Assembly: GCA_026413755.1 (NCBI GenBank)
Contig: JAOAKH010000013.1
Span: 1 to 32,343 of the forward strand
From: Acidilobaceae archaeon
GTDB lineage: Archaea; Thermoproteota; Thermoprotei_A; Sulfolobales; Acidilobaceae
Direction of reading: 5' to 3'
DNA: 32,343 nt
In this document: positions 1-6,427 of the stretch, piece by piece
Position numbering within the stretch: position 1 is the first letter of the stretch
Layout: every line of letters starts with the position of its first letter
Position numbers and translations under genes: made by a program
The notes under the pieces: generated by a model
What the model was told of the DNA's origin: nothing
Database searches by the model: none
Seen by the model: only the letters and a program-made list of their open reading frames with translations

Positions 1-1
1 A

Positions 2-238
2 GGGAGCACCGTAGGGCCTTACGTCATGTACGCTCTAAAGAGGAGGGGCCTTGCGCCCGCCGCAGTCCTCCTATCTTCCCGCAGCGACCCGGTGCTCGTC
101 TCTGGCGCTGTGATCTCAGAAGTGGTCCTAGTGGACAGCCTGCCCGAGGAGCTGCTCTCCGCCGTAAAGGACGGCATGTGGGTGAGGGTGCTGAGCGACG
201 GCACAGTTATCTTGGAAGGGACCTCAGGGCGTCAGTGA
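2..238 (+). CDS. Phosphomevalonate dehydratase small subunit (DUF126, aconitase-X swivel domain), 5'-truncated
   Basis: The reading frame is open from the window edge, so the N-terminus lies outside. The visible 78 residues begin GSTVGPYVMYALKRRGLAPA and continue with a stretch ending VSGAVISEVVLVDSLPEELL, then a KDGMWVRVLSDGTVIL beta segment. This is the pattern of the DUF126 swivel domain, where the Gly-Ser-Thr loop and Ala-rich segment face the active site. In archaea this small subunit pairs with the aconitase-X large subunit to dehydrate mevalonate 5-phosphate in isoprenoid (lipid) synthesis. The large subunit would be expected upstream and is not in view. Its last 32 bases overlap the convergent tmk gene. 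Family call is from motif recognition. Confidence 0.8.
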   Translation, partial: GSTVGPYVMYALKRRGLAPAAVLLSSRSDPVLVSGAVISEVVLVDSLPEELLSAVKDGMWVRVLSDGTVILEGTSGRQ

Positions 239-848
239 GCTTTGCGTATATCTCCTCGTGCACCTCCTTCACGCTCCTCTCCCCCCTCGCGTCCACCCCC
301 AAGACCCTTATCACGAGGACCCCCTTCCCCTCCGCCCTCTTCAGCACCCTCTCGAAGTTCTCCTTAACCCTCGCCAGCCTGCCCTCCTCCTCGTAGAAGA
401 ACCTCTCCCTCCTCCTCCTCACCCTCTCCAGCGCTACGTTCACCGGCACGTCTATGTATATCACCACATGAGGGTCCGGCGCGAGGGAATTCACCAGCTC
501 TACCCACTCCTCCCTGGCGGCCAGGCTCTGGTATGCGAGGCTAGAGTGCTTGTACCTGTCGAGGATCACAACGTACTCCCTCCTCAAGGCCTCCTCCAAG
601 GAGATCCCCCCTACGCCCCTCCTGAGGTGCCATAGCCTGTCCGCCGCAAAGAGGAGCGCCATTATGTCCTGGTCCACCTCTTCCCCTCTCAGCAGCTCCC
701 TTATGAGGCTCCCCACTGGGCCGCTCGTGGGCTCCTTGCTCAAGACGACCTTCCACCCCTCTAAGGAGAGCCTCTCCGCTAAGAGCCTTGCGTGCGTGCT
801 AAGGCCAGAGCCGTCTATCCCCTCGAAGGCCACGAGCACGCCGCCCAA
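207..848 (-). CDS. tmk: Thymidylate kinase (dTMP kinase) with altered P-loop
   Basis: Phosphorylates dTMP to dTDP using ATP, for DNA synthesis in the cytoplasm. The 213-residue length fits the family. The N-terminus carries the P-loop context AFEGIDGSGLSTHARLL (residues 7-23). A DR motif lies at D70-R71 (FAADRLWHL) and the catalytic DRY-type motif at D97-R98-Y99 (VILDRYKHSSLAYQS). The residue normally Lys in the Walker A loop (GSGKST) is Leu16 here. That may reflect a crenarchaeal subfamily, or a changed activity. The chosen start is TTG at 848, which leaves only two residues before the first beta strand. The gene diverges from the next gene across a short AT-rich stretch containing TTTAAA. 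Its 3' end overlaps the DUF126 gene. Confidence 0.82.
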   Translation of the reverse strand: MGGVLVAFEGIDGSGLSTHARLLAERLSLEGWKVVLSKEPTSGPVGSLIRELLRGEEVDQDIMALLFAADRLWHLRRGVGGISLEEALRREYVVILDRYKHSSLAYQSLAAREEWVELVNSLAPDPHVVIYIDVPVNVALERVRRRRERFFYEEEGRLARVKENFERVLKRAEGKGVLVIRVLGVDARGERSVKEVHEEIYAKLTDALRSLPR

Positions 849-863
849 GCCGTGCCCGCAGAT

Positions 864-908
864 CTATTTGTCTAAAGCTCTTTAAACGGGGGAGGAAGAG
901 AGAGCGCG
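864..908 (+). promoter_or_regulatory. Putative promoter between divergent genes, TTTAAA box at 881-886
   Basis: The box TTTAAA is centred about 25 bases before the GTG at 909, the spacing expected for a leaderless crenarchaeal transcript. A GGAGGAAG tract at 891-898 could alternatively serve as a ribosome-binding site. Because TTTAAA is self-complementary and sits about 36 bases from the tmk start, it could serve both directions. Confidence 0.5.
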
Positions 909-1499
909 GTGAGGGGCTTAAGGAGGGTAATAGTCTGGGCCCGCGGCGACCCGGAGTCCATAAGGGTAGCCAGGGCCCTCAAGGGGATCCTGGAGGAGCA
1001 GGGCTTACAGCTGATCCTGGCCGAGAGGGGAAGCGAGATCTCTTGCGACGTGCTCGTGGAGCCTCCTGACGAGAGAGAGCTGGAGCTGCTCGACTTAAGG
1101 GTGGAGGCGAGGGAAAGGGTGAGGGAGAGAGATCCGTGGAGGGCCGCCTTCAAGGCCCTCTTCCCCCAGGGGCCCAGAGTGCTCAGGATAGGCATAGACC
1201 CAGGGCTGTCCTGCGCCATGGCTGCCTACGCCGAGGGGATCTTGATCTGGGCAGAGAGGCTCGCTTGCGAGGAGGTAGGGCGCCGCGTGTCCTGGCTAGT
1301 GCAAGTTACCGGCGCAGCTGCTTACCGCATAAACCTGGGAGCAGGGGAGGGCTATGAGGCGGTGGCGGAGGAGCTCCTGAGGAGCGGCCACCCCTTTGCC
1401 CTCGTGCCGGAGGAAGGGACTAGCAAGAGGAGGTCCTTGGGGGCAGTGAAGGACAAGGACATATCTGCCGCCGCCTCGCTCGCTCTCAGGATGAGCTGA
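909..1499 (+). CDS. RuvC/RNase H-fold-like protein, uncharacterised
   Basis: I do not recognise a named family with certainty. The 196-residue protein has an N-terminal region of about 90 residues with an alpha/beta feel, then RIGIDPGLSCAMAAY (D97). That segment is the classic first strand and catalytic aspartate of RNase H-fold nucleases such as RuvC and YqgF. E116 in ILIWAERL is a candidate second acid. The C-terminal KDKDISAAASLAL (D184) resembles the helix carrying the last catalytic aspartate of RuvC. A role in nucleic-acid cleavage (junction resolution or RNA processing) is inference from these three spaced acids. It begins with GTG 25 bases after a TATA-like box and ends 36 bases before tRNA-Leu. 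Confidence 0.6.
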   Translation: MRGLRRVIVWARGDPESIRVARALKGILEEQGLQLILAERGSEISCDVLVEPPDERELELLDLRVEARERVRERDPWRAAFKALFPQGPRVLRIGIDPGLSCAMAAYAEGILIWAERLACEEVGRRVSWLVQVTGAAAYRINLGAGEGYEAVAEELLRSGHPFALVPEEGTSKRRSLGAVKDKDISAAASLALRMS

Positions 1500-1535
1500 A
1501 AAGATAAGAGGTCAGGGGCCGATTTGGTTATCGGC

Positions 1536-1620
1536 GCGGGGGTGCCCGAGCCTGGCCAAAGGGGTCGGGCTTAGGACCCGATGGCGTAGGCCTGCGTGGG
1601 TTCAAATCCCACCCCCCGCA
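1536..1620 (+). tRNA. tRNA-Leu (anticodon UAG)
   Basis: An 85-base class II tRNA without intron. The acceptor arm GCGGGGG (1536-1542) pairs with CCCCCGC (1613-1619), followed by discriminator A1620. The anticodon stem TCGGG/CCCGA encloses loop CTTAGGA with anticodon TAG at 1572-1574. The long variable arm is characteristic of Leu, and the T arm is GTGGG TTCAAAT CCCAC. CCA is not encoded. The minus-strand gene to the right stops inside the T loop. Confidence 0.96.
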
Positions 1621-2255
1621 CTAAGCGCGCTGGCAGCCAGAAGGGGCAAGAACTCCTCCTCTGCCTCGCCCTCGAGCTCCAGCGCGCTGGCTGCCAGCAT
1701 CATGTGGCCGCAGTTCCTGCAGGAGTACGCCGTGAGCTTGCCGACGGGGCGTGAAGAGAGGTCTCGGGACTTGCACTGAGGGCACGCTATCCCCTGGGAC
1801 TCCCACGAGCGCCCGCAGAGGCACTTGTACCTCGCGCGCCCCTCCTCCGCCACGAGGGCTATCGGCACGAGGCCGCAGACGGGACAGAAGGGGCCGTCCC
1901 ACCGCTGCGAGACGGCCCTGTGGCCAGAGGACCTCGCAGCTTTGTAAACAAGCCGCCTGAAGGCAAGGGAGGCAAAGGAGGAGGCCTCGTTGCTAGGTAG
2001 CCCCCTGAAGCCTCTCTCCACTGCCTCCCTCTCCAGCTCGTACCCCAGCTCTTTCAAGGCCTCCAGCAGCCTTGACGCGGCCTCCGAAAGGATCTCGTCG
2101 GGCAGCGAGGGCACGAGGGGTATGGGCGAGTCCAGCGGAACGGAGAGGTCGACGGCCCCCAGCTTCTCGTCCAGCTCTACGAAAGATCGGAGGAGCCCGC
2201 CCAGCTCCTCCCCGCATTTCCTGTCCTCCGCGCAGAAGGACTCTATGAGCCCCAA
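1602..2255 (-). CDS. FdhE-like zinc protein in hydrogenase maturation operon
   Basis: A 217-residue protein with a helical N-terminal half and a C-terminal double zinc-ribbon. Cys pairs occur at C124/C127 (FCPVCG), C145/C147 (KCLCG), C158/C161 (CPQC) and C179/C182 (CRNCGHM). The layout CPVCG-x-P, Arg-Tyr-x-C, W, CxxC, CxxCGHM is that of FdhE. FdhE binds twin-arginine-exported formate dehydrogenase catalytic subunits before export. No formate dehydrogenase is visible here. The neighbours are hydrogenase maturation genes, so I infer a comparable chaperone or proofreading role for the Tat-exported hydrogenase. It starts TTG one base after the protease stop codon. The last seven codons run antisense into tRNA-Leu, and the real C-terminus could be shorter functionally. 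Confidence 0.7.
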   Translation of the reverse strand: MGLIESFCAEDRKCGEELGGLLRSFVELDEKLGAVDLSVPLDSPIPLVPSLPDEILSEAASRLLEALKELGYELEREAVERGFRGLPSNEASSFASLAFRRLVYKAARSSGHRAVSQRWDGPFCPVCGLVPIALVAEEGRARYKCLCGRSWESQGIACPQCKSRDLSSRPVGKLTAYSCRNCGHMMLAASALELEGEAEEEFLPLLAASALSAGGGI

Positions 2256-2256
2256 G

Positions 2257-2820
2257 CTAGCCCCCCTCCCGAGCTAAAGGGCATGCGGCGAGGAGCTCGC
2301 TCCTCACGCACTCGTCATCTATAGAGAGCTCGCACCCGTACTTCCTCAGGAGCCTCTCCAGCACCTCCAGAGCCCTCAAAGCGCTCTCAAACGTCGCGCT
2401 CGATATGCCTCCCGGCTCGAGCGAGAGGGCAGGGATGCCGAGGATGTAGGAGTCCCCGCTCAGCTGGCCGCTGGCTGCAGCGAGGGCCACCAGCGCGGCG
2501 GGGCTCACGCTGTGGGGATCAAGGGACCTCATGAACTCCTCGAGCTCTTGCGCGTTGAGCCTCCCCGGCTCCACTTTGAAGAGCTTGGGGCCCTCTGAGA
2601 TCCTCGCCGCGTCGAGGAACACCACTAGCCCCCAGCCGTGGAGCATGCCCACCTCCCATAGGCCCAGCGTCTCACGCACCTCCCCGTTTATCCCAGGCAC
2701 GCACTTCATCAGAGCTGTAGCTAGGCAGCTCCCTATGCCGTCGTCGCCGTAGAGGGGGTTGCCTACCCCCACTATCAGCGCCCTCGCGCAACCCTCTCCC
2801 TCAGCCCTTGCCTGAGCCAC
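2257..2820 (-). CDS. Hydrogenase maturation protease (M52, HyaD/HybD-type)
   Basis: Endopeptidase that removes the C-terminal extension of the [NiFe] hydrogenase large subunit once nickel is inserted. The signature GVGNPLYGDDGIG is at residues 18-30. Candidate metal-binding residues matching the HybD Glu/Asp/His triad are D27, D70 (VVFLDAAR) and H103 (SLDPHSVSP). The 187-residue length fits. The GTG at 2820 is the only plausible start before the first strand and gives a 46-base overlap with the preceding ACS-like gene, which indicates translational coupling. The likely substrate is HynL (11845-13716), which ends 24 residues after its DPCLACAVH motif. The distinctive C-terminal tail ends in CPLAREGG. 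Confidence 0.88.
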   Translation of the reverse strand: MAQARAEGEGCARALIVGVGNPLYGDDGIGSCLATALMKCVPGINGEVRETLGLWEVGMLHGWGLVVFLDAARISEGPKLFKVEPGRLNAQELEEFMRSLDPHSVSPAALVALAAASGQLSGDSYILGIPALSLEPGGISSATFESALRALEVLERLLRKYGCELSIDDECVRSELLAACPLAREGG

Positions 2821-4505
2821 CTCTTCTCTCCCCGTAGCTCCTCTACTATGACCAAGGAGGGCTCTGCAATGGGCCCCACGAGCTCCCTCACGGCCCTCCT
2901 TATATGCTCGGGCTCCCCCTCTGCCGCCACGACTACTGCCTCGAACCTCGTCGCATCTGGCACGCCGAAGGCCACTGCCCTCTTCGCAGCCCCGCTCTCC
3001 TCCAGGGCAGCCTCTATGGCGCCGGGGCTTATCCTATAGCCGCTCGTCTTTATGACCCCGTCCCTTCTCCCCAGCACGCTCAGGTAGCCCTCCCGATCCA
3101 TTACGGCTAGGTCGCCCGTGTCGTAGTAGCCCTTCCACTCTACCTCTGCCGGCAGCGCAGGCCAAGGCGTCCTGACTATGAGCCTCCCAGGCTCTCCCCT
3201 TAGCGGCCTGCCCTCCCCGTCGACCACGTCCAGGTAGAAGCCAAGCAGAGGGAGGCCGGCTGAGCCTGGGAGGAGCGGCGCGAAGGCGGAGTTGACGAGG
3301 TTGCCGCTGACAAAGGTGCCCAGCTCCGTTTGAACGTAAGTGTTGATCACAGGTATTCTCCCCGTCCTCCCCGGCACGGACTCTACCATTGGTGAGGAGC
3401 CTGAGCCTAACTCCTCATATGCCCACTGCCACAGGGGGGCCTCCAGGGGCTCCCCTGTGACAACTATGGCCTTCAGCGCATCGAGCTCGTAGCCCGCAGC
3501 CCTCACGTTCCCCTTCAGCAGCCTTAGCGCGGTGGAGGTGGTCAAGAAAACTGTGACGGCATAGTAGTCCATGATCTCAAGCCACCTCCCCCAATGGGGG
3601 TAGTCCGGGGCGCCGTTGTAGAAGACTATCGTGGAGCCCAGCATGAGGGCGCCAATGAGGCAGTGCGAGACGCCCGTTATCCAGCCGAGGCTCACTGTGC
3701 AGAAGACGGTGTCCCTTGCCCTCAGCCCCACCCACCTTGTGACCGCTAGCGCCTGCACCAGGTAGCCGCCGGCCCTATGGGTAACGAGCCTGAAGTCGTC
3801 CTCATATCCCGCGTGGAAGCCTACGAGGGGGCTCTCTGAGCTGAATATCCATGACTCCTTCACGGATGGCCCCTTGATGAGCTCCTCAAAGCCCCTCCAC
3901 CTAGAGCTCCCGCCCACCACGAAGACCTCCGGCTCGTAGTCGAGCCTCTCGAGGGCCTTGGAGAGAGGCAAGAGGAGGTCCACGCGCTTCCCCCTCCTAG
4001 TGAGTTCAGAGAAGGCTACAACGGCCTTAGGCCTCCTCCTCTTCAGCCTCCTCATCACCTCCCACCAGCCAAAGCCCGTGAATATGGTCTCCACCGCTGC
4101 GCCCGCCCTCAGAGCGCCCAAGATAGCTACGGTTGCTTCCACTGACTGCGGAGCTATCACAGCCACCCAGTCTCCTGCCCCCACTCCCACCTCTCTGAGC
4201 GCCCGCGCAGCTCTCCCGCTGGCCTCGTGGAGGTCCTCGTACGTTACGGCCTCCGCAGAGCCGTCCTCCCACTCCACTACGACTGCTGGCTTGTCCCTCA
4301 GGGTGGTGGAGAGGTGCTTTCCCACGAGGTTGTAGTAGGGGTCCAGAGCTCCCCCCACGAACCAGCGAGAGCCGCTGAAGGCCGCGCTCCAGGCCCTCTC
4401 CCACTTGAGCTGAAGGGCCTGGGAGGCCCAGAAGGACTCGAAGTTCTCTACGCTCTCCTTGTGGAGACGCTGGTACTCCTTTACGCTTACGGCATTGTAC
4501 TTCAT
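2775..4505 (-). CDS. Acetyl-CoA-synthetase-like protein (ANL superfamily) lacking the P-loop motif
   Basis: A 576-residue protein that aligns by eye along the whole acetyl-CoA synthetase fold. There is an N-terminal ACS cap (YQRLHKESVENFESFW), the GWITG segment, PDYPHWGRW, VTGEP, YVQTELG (A5), YYDTGDLAVMDREGY (A7) and GRRDGVIKTSGYR (A8). The nucleotide P-loop, normally like TSGTTGKPKG before a conserved H-x-x-GGYL, reads HAGYEDDFRLVTHRAGGYL, so every glycine/lysine feature is lost. The C-terminal A10 motif (PKTRSGK) is also degenerate (EELRGEKRWLR). An active adenylating enzyme is therefore doubtful, and a binding or structural role is possible. It is embedded between a beta-lactamase-fold gene and the hydrogenase protease. 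ATG at 4505 is chosen; GTG at 4526 is an alternative. Confidence 0.75.
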   Translation of the reverse strand: MKYNAVSVKEYQRLHKESVENFESFWASQALQLKWERAWSAAFSGSRWFVGGALDPYYNLVGKHLSTTLRDKPAVVVEWEDGSAEAVTYEDLHEASGRAARALREVGVGAGDWVAVIAPQSVEATVAILGALRAGAAVETIFTGFGWWEVMRRLKRRRPKAVVAFSELTRRGKRVDLLLPLSKALERLDYEPEVFVVGGSSRWRGFEELIKGPSVKESWIFSSESPLVGFHAGYEDDFRLVTHRAGGYLVQALAVTRWVGLRARDTVFCTVSLGWITGVSHCLIGALMLGSTIVFYNGAPDYPHWGRWLEIMDYYAVTVFLTTSTALRLLKGNVRAAGYELDALKAIVVTGEPLEAPLWQWAYEELGSGSSPMVESVPGRTGRIPVINTYVQTELGTFVSGNLVNSAFAPLLPGSAGLPLLGFYLDVVDGEGRPLRGEPGRLIVRTPWPALPAEVEWKGYYDTGDLAVMDREGYLSVLGRRDGVIKTSGYRISPGAIEAALEESGAAKRAVAFGVPDATRFEAVVVAAEGEPEHIRRAVRELVGPIAEPSLVIVEELRGEKRWLRQGLRERVARGR

Positions 4506-4516
4506 GCTTGGCGGCA

Positions 4517-5065
4517 CTACCCCCACTTATCCTCCCCCTTCAGAATGATCACCTGAGAGTAGTAGTAGGCCAACAGCTTGAGCTTCTCCGCCTCCCTCAC
4601 GTCCTCGTAGAGCGGCACGACGACGCTAGGCCTGACGCTCCTCACGACCTCCAGCCCCTCCTCCGGCGTGAAGGCCCCTTTGCCCAGCGGGAGGAGCAGG
4701 ATCGTCGCCCTCTCCTCCCTCGCGGAGGCCAGCTCAGCTATCAGCCCTGCGGCGCCCGTGTGGTACACCTTACAGCCGCCCGCCTCCACGATGTAACCTA
4801 CGCCCTCTCCCCTCCTGTAAAGCCTCTCATCCCCCACGTCCTCCCTGCTGTACGCCTCCGTTGCCCTCACCCTGAAAGCCCCTAGGGATGCCTCCTCCCC
4901 TGGCCTCAGCGATGGAGCATTGCCAGAGAGCCTCGTGTAGAGGCGGTGGTTGCAGGCGCCTTGGAGGACGTCTATGCAGAGGGACTCGCTGCCGACGCTT
5001 ATCTTAACGCCGAAAGGTCCTACTCTTTCTACCACGCACCCCCTGACCTTCAGGGCGCTGGGCAA
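4517..5065 (-). CDS. Degenerate metallo-beta-lactamase-fold protein (UPF0173-like)
   Basis: A 182-residue protein whose C-terminal half fits the second half of MBL-fold hydrolases. It has GYIVEAGGCKVYHTGAAGLIAEL (compare the family's VYHAGDT), then ILLLPLGKGAFTPEEGLEVV and a strand SVVVPLYED where the family has a metal-binding His. The HxHxDH metal motif is represented only by GACNHRLYTR, the Asp of the H-x-G-D motif is Ala, and the final His is missing. Metal-dependent hydrolysis is therefore unlikely as drawn. It starts with TTG 11 bases after the hypE stop codon and precedes the ACS-like gene by 11 bases, so it sits inside the maturation operon. Function unknown. Confidence 0.6.
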   Translation of the reverse strand: MPSALKVRGCVVERVGPFGVKISVGSESLCIDVLQGACNHRLYTRLSGNAPSLRPGEEASLGAFRVRATEAYSREDVGDERLYRRGEGVGYIVEAGGCKVYHTGAAGLIAELASAREERATILLLPLGKGAFTPEEGLEVVRSVRPSVVVPLYEDVREAEKLKLLAYYYSQVIILKGEDKWG

Positions 5066-5076
5066 AGCGGGACCCC

Positions 5077-6135
5077 TTAGCAGATCCTCGGCACTAGGTC
5101 GCCCGTGGGCGGCTCCAGCACCCTGTAGCCCCCAACGGTGGAGCGAAGGAGGACGTAGCCTTTGTACCTCTCGCTGCCTCTGACCTCCCCTATTATTCTC
5201 GCGTCCTCGAAGCCGAGGCCTCTCATGTACTCCACCACCTCCTCCGCCGCTGCCGCGTCCACTGAGAGCACGGCCGCGCCCTCGCTGGCCAGGTATAAAG
5301 GATCTACGCCCAGCATCTCCGCGTAGTCCTTCACGGGCCTCCTTATCGGGATCTTCCCCTCATCTACTACTATAACTTTTCCCGCAGCCTTTGCCCACTC
5401 GTTCAGGACCCCCGCAAGCCCTCCCCTCGTGGGGTCCCTCGCAGCCCTTATGTGATCCCCGTACTTCTCCACGAGGGGCACCATGAGCCGCGTGAGAGGC
5501 CTTGCGTCGCTCTTCAGCAGCCCCTTCTCCAGCTCTTCCACCCTCTCCCCCACCCCCATCTGGAGCAGCAAGATCACGGCCCCGTGATCTCCTACATGGC
5601 CGCTCACGATCACCTTGTCGCCCTCCCTGGGCACGTCCACTATGGGCTTCCTTGCTATGCCCAGGACTGTGGTGTTTATGATCACCTTGTCCACCGAGCC
5701 CTTGGGCATGACCTTGAAGTCGCCCCCTATCACCGCCACGCCCTCCTCCCGGAAAACGAAAAGCATGGAATCCACTATCCTGCTGAGGTCCTCTATGGGG
5801 AAGCCCTCCTCCACGACTATAGCATCGAGGGCCGCGAGAGGCACTCCTCCCATCATTAGCACGTCGTTTATAGAGCCCGCTGCTGCAAGGGTCCCTATGT
5901 TCCCTCCGGGGAAGAAGGGCGGGCTAACCGTGTACGTGTCTGTGGAGATCACCAGGAACTCGCCGTTCCCCATGGGTATGAGGGCGCCGTCGTCAGGGTA
6001 ATCAATGCCGAGGCCCCCCTCCACCTTCTTCTTCTCCACCCTCGATATGATCAGGCTCTCTATCAGCTTGTGCATCTCCACGCCTCCAGAGCCGTGCGCT
6101 AGCTTCACGAACTTGTCCCTATCCAAGCCCCCCAC
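5077..6135 (-). CDS. hypE: Hydrogenase maturation factor HypE
   Basis: PurM-like ATPase that dehydrates its own C-terminal S-carbamoyl-cysteine to thiocyanate and donates cyanide to iron on HypC-HypD. Diagnostic features are LAHGSGG near the N-terminus, DDGALIP, STDTYTVSPPFFPGGNIG, GSINDVLMMGG, IGGDFKVM, ARDPTRGGLAGVLNEWA, and the C-terminal LVPRIC with the reactive Cys as residue 352, the last residue. Full length. It overlaps the end of hypC by 17 bases. GTG at 6135 is used; an in-frame TTG at 6126 would give the equally plausible start MDRDKFVKL. Confidence 0.97.
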   Translation of the reverse strand: MGGLDRDKFVKLAHGSGGVEMHKLIESLIISRVEKKKVEGGLGIDYPDDGALIPMGNGEFLVISTDTYTVSPPFFPGGNIGTLAAAGSINDVLMMGGVPLAALDAIVVEEGFPIEDLSRIVDSMLFVFREEGVAVIGGDFKVMPKGSVDKVIINTTVLGIARKPIVDVPREGDKVIVSGHVGDHGAVILLLQMGVGERVEELEKGLLKSDARPLTRLMVPLVEKYGDHIRAARDPTRGGLAGVLNEWAKAAGKVIVVDEGKIPIRRPVKDYAEMLGVDPLYLASEGAAVLSVDAAAAEEVVEYMRGLGFEDARIIGEVRGSERYKGYVLLRSTVGGYRVLEPPTGDLVPRIC

Positions 6136-6421
6136 CCGCTGCGCTCCTGAAGAGGGACCTAAGCCTAGCTATGAGGTCCTGCGGGGGCTCCTCCCCCGCT
6201 ATGGCGGCGAGCTCCTCTATGTACTTTATGACCTCCTCTATCTGCTCATATGAGAGCCTCGAGACTATAACTCCTGCGTGCACGAGCACTGCCGCCCCGG
6301 GCAGGACCTCTTGGGCAGAGATGCCCAGCACCACCCTCTTTGGCATCCCGTCGCCGAAGTCCACCTCTGCCGTTGTGTCGTCTATGACGCTAACGACTAT
6401 TGCAGGCACTCCCCAGCACAA
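6119..6421 (-). CDS. hypC: Hydrogenase assembly chaperone HypC
   Basis: Small chaperone that carries the Fe(CN)2CO unit with HypD and delivers it to the large subunit. The essential N-terminal cysteine is directly after the initiator (MCWGVPA), which fixes the start at the TTG of 6421. The 100 residues include the OB-fold-like core (AEVDFGDGMPKRVVLG, VLPGAAVLVHAGVIVSRL) and a C-terminal helix YEQIEEVIKYIEEL. It follows hypD by six bases and overlaps hypE by 17. Confidence 0.96.
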   Translation of the reverse strand: MCWGVPAIVVSVIDDTTAEVDFGDGMPKRVVLGISAQEVLPGAAVLVHAGVIVSRLSYEQIEEVIKYIEELAAIAGEEPPQDLIARLRSLFRSAAGGGLG

Positions 6422-6427
6422 CGCTCC

